Translations under genes and position numbers: made by a program
Part shown: positions 62,491-64,000 of the stretch, piece after piece
How positions within the stretch are numbered: position 1 is the first letter of the stretch
Layout: each line of letters begins with the position of its first letter
The notes under the pieces: model-generated
Seen by the model: the letters and a program-made list of their open reading frames with translations, nothing else
Told to the model about the DNA's origin: nothing
The model's database searches: none
NCBI RefSeq assembly: GCF_036077095.1
Contig: NZ_CP107960.1
Location: 5,208,001 to 5,272,000 of the forward strand
Origin: Streptomyces sp. NBC_00376
GTDB taxonomy: Bacteria > Actinomycetota > Actinomycetes > Streptomycetales > Streptomycetaceae
Direction: 5' to 3'
Length of the DNA stretch: 64,000 nucleotides

Positions 62491-63369
62491 ATGAGCGTGG
62501 ATGAGACCGGTACGGAACGCGGCGACGCCGGGGCTGACGAGCCGGGCTGGGACGTCGATCCCGATGACGAGTCGGGGGCGGCCGTGGTCGCGGCGGTGGG
62601 CCGCCAGATCAAGGCGTGGCGGGAGGCGGCGGGGCTGCGGGCCGGCGAGTTCGGGGCCGCGATCGGGTACGGGGAGGACCAGATCTACAAGGTGGAGGGT
62701 GGCCGTCGCATCCCCCGCCCGGAGTTTCTGGACAGGGCGGACGAAGTGCTCGGGGCACGCGGGAAGATCGCGGCGATGAAGCAGGACGTGGCGGAGGTCC
62801 GGTATCCGAAGAAGGTACGGGATCTGACGAAGATGGAGGCCAAGGTCGTCGAGCTGGAGGCGTATCAGCACCACAACATCAATGGCCTGTTGCAGACCGA
62901 GGAGCATATGCGGGCCCTGTTCGCTTCGTGGTTGCCCGCCTACACGCCGGACGAGATGGACCGCGTGGTGGCCGCTCGCATGGCCCGGCGATCCATCTTT
63001 GATCGAGATCCCCTTCCGTCGCTGAGTTTTGTCCAGGAGGAGGTGACGCTTCGCCGTCCGGTTGGAGGCACAATGGTGATGCGCCGACAACTCGAACGCC
63101 TCTTGGAAGTTGGGCGGTTGCGGAATGTGGCGATCCAGGTAATGCCGACTAATCGCGAGGAACATCCTGGGACGGGCGGGCTGATCGAGGTGCTGAGGTT
63201 CCCCGACGGCAGTGCGGTCGGGCGTTCCGAGGGCGCGTTCGGTGGCCGTCCGGTCTCGGACCCGAAGCAGCTCAGGATCCTTGGATTGCGCTATGGGATG
63301 ATCCGGGCCCAGGCTCTTACGCCACGGGAGTCGCTGGCCTTCATCGAGCAAGTGCTGGGAGAGACATGA
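62491..63369 (+). CDS. WhiJ/Scr1-like XRE regulator with DUF5753
   Basis: 292 residues. A disordered acidic N terminus (1-30) precedes an HTH domain (about 38-95, IKAWREAAGLRAGEFGAAIGYGEDQIYKVEGGRRIP) and the DUF5753 domain (about 108-290, GLLQTEEHMRALF, RRQLERLLEVG, IQVMPTNREEHPGTGG and FIEQVL). I prefer the ATG at 62491 to one eight codons earlier because GGAAGTGGGG is closer. These proteins are regulators, mostly in pair with small DUF397 proteins; WhiJ of S. coelicolor is the studied case. The overlap (ATGA) with the DUF397 gene confirms the pair. Confidence 0.92.
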   Translation: MSVDETGTERGDAGADEPGWDVDPDDESGAAVVAAVGRQIKAWREAAGLRAGEFGAAIGYGEDQIYKVEGGRRIPRPEFLDRADEVLGARGKIAAMKQDVAEVRYPKKVRDLTKMEAKVVELEAYQHHNINGLLQTEEHMRALFASWLPAYTPDEMDRVVAARMARRSIFDRDPLPSLSFVQEEVTLRRPVGGTMVMRRQLERLLEVGRLRNVAIQVMPTNREEHPGTGGLIEVLRFPDGSAVGRSEGAFGGRPVSDPKQLRILGLRYGMIRAQALTPRESLAFIEQVLGET

Positions 63370-63575
63370 CCAACAAGCCCTCTGCCGGGGACGCTTCCGA
63401 ACTGGAGTGGTTCAAGAGCAGTTACAGCAGTAGTGGCGACGGCAACGACTGCGTCGAGGTCGCGTCCGCTCCGGGCGCGGTGCTCGTGCGCGACTCCAAG
63501 AACGCGCAGGGGGCCCGGCTCGCTTTTGCTTCAGGTGCCTGGGCGGGCTTCGTCTCCTACGCTGCCGAGCGCTGA
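63366..63575 (+). CDS. DUF397 small protein
   Basis: 69 residues, the standard length. DUF397 signature: LEWFKSSYSSSGDGNDCVEVA, then VLVRDSKNAQGARLAF and WAGFV near the end. It is translationally coupled to the WhiJ/Scr1-like gene by ATGA. In characterised pairs the DUF397 protein acts with the HTH protein, perhaps as antitoxin-like or modulator partner. Stop is 8 bases before the convergent SMI1-like gene. Confidence 0.95.
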   Translation: MTNKPSAGDASELEWFKSSYSSSGDGNDCVEVASAPGAVLVRDSKNAQGARLAFASGAWAGFVSYAAER

Positions 63576-63583
63576 CCCGGCCG

Positions 63584-64000
63584 TCAGTCCTCCTCGTCGT
63601 CATCGTCCGCCCCGTCGAAGCGGTCGAAGGCCGCCTCCGTGCGGGCGCGGAACATCGCGGTCCCGCGATCGTCGCGGAGGATGATCTCGTCGTGCGCGTA
63701 CCAGCGTGAGCCCGGCTGCTGACTGATCGGGTACTCCGGGAGCGGCAGGCGCCGAAAGGTGGCGGCGATGTCCTCGGGCAGGTCGGTGTCGTCGGGGGTC
63801 ACCCATCCCATCAGGTCCTCATCGGCACACAGGGACTCGGACAGGACGATCTCGACGAACGCGACGCTGACCCGGCCCAGCCACGCGGCCCAGTCGTCGG
63901 CGGTGGGCCGGACAAGGTCGGCGCGGACCACGACGGGCGGGTCGTCCTGGTCGAGGTCCGTTACGCGTATGCCCCAGTAGGCGCAGGACTGGTTCTCGAC
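63584..64000 (-). CDS. SMI1/KNR4 (SUKH)-like protein (5' truncated)
   Basis: Frame open from the window edge to the stop, at least 138 residues; the true start lies outside. The visible N-terminal part VENQSCAYWGIRVTDLDQDDPPVVV has the NQxxxxWGI motif of SMI1/KNR4 (SUKH) proteins, many of which are immunity proteins or cargo sensors. The tail is acidic (DGADDDDEED). Assignment is by motif, not by search. Confidence 0.72.
   Translation of the reverse strand, partial: VENQSCAYWGIRVTDLDQDDPPVVVRADLVRPTADDWAAWLGRVSVAFVEIVLSESLCADEDLMGWVTPDDTDLPEDIAATFRRLPLPEYPISQQPGSRWYAHDEIILRDDRGTAMFRARTEAAFDRFDGADDDDEED

Overview
The window is chromosomal DNA of a Streptomyces species. It is very GC-rich, and many genes start with GTG or TTG. 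Neighbouring genes often overlap by the 4-base ATGA or GTGA signature. Genus-typical loci include two Rpf-type muralytic enzymes, an enolase/divIC/DUF501/Ppx block, a tRNA-Leu with anticodon UAA (the bldA tRNA), a SigB-family sigma factor with partner regulators, sortase-type surface proteins, and a WhiJ-like HTH/DUF397 pair. From memory, the gene order resembles the S. coelicolor core region around SCO3050-SCO3100 in reverse; this was not checked by search.

Layout. 1-9.1 kb: tail of an unknown protein, a Ser/Thr kinase with a TPR-like tail, a YfhO-type membrane protein, a GtrB/GtrA-type glycosyltransferase and flippase pair, a SurA-like lipoprotein, MazG and a cytochrome P450. 9.1-18.7 kb: rpfC and rpfA (rpfA behind a c-di-AMP riboswitch), eno, divIC, a DUF501 protein, Ppx/GppA, a type II NADH dehydrogenase behind a Rex-type operator, and a cyclopropane-fatty-acid synthase family enzyme. 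18.8-29.5 kb: a MacB/LolE-type ABC exporter, the bldA tRNA, a Bax-inhibitor-like membrane protein, thiolase, a GDSL hydrolase and cystathionine beta-synthase. 29.8-35.0 kb: small regulators and membrane proteins, including a Roadblock-domain gene with a TTA codon. 35.3-43.5 kb: a four-gene histidine-utilisation operon (hutU, M20 amidohydrolase, hutF, hutI), then the sigI-type sigma factor with a STAS antagonist and an RsbW-like ATPase.

43.7-48.0 kb: a tightly packed operon for four exported proteins. Two end in sortase-type signals (LPKTG and LAATG), and these two share a repeated Cys-bounded beta-type domain; the other two are membrane-anchored. 48.2-59.6 kb: a POT-family peptide transporter with an attenuator-like leader, a two-component system, a GtrA protein, purK-purE, a membrane-type dipeptidase, a VOC protein, a CGNR-like protein, UDP-glucose dehydrogenase and an acyl-CoA dehydrogenase. 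59.7-64.0 kb is accessory in character: an Rpn/PD-(D/E)XK-like protein with a TTA codon, a Pro-rich HTH/zinc-ribbon protein, an RsbW-like ATPase, a Scr1/WhiJ-like HTH regulator with DUF397, and a truncated SMI1/KNR4-like gene.

Several parts connect. The bldA tRNA reads the UUA codons of the two TTA-containing genes in the same window. The riboswitch couples c-di-AMP to wall remodelling by RpfA. The hut operon carries an amidohydrolase in the place where an N-formylglutamate-hydrolysing step would be needed. The exported-protein operon around 43.7-48.0 kb is the best candidate for an incompletely described system. No rRNA, CRISPR array, complete IS element or replication origin was seen.
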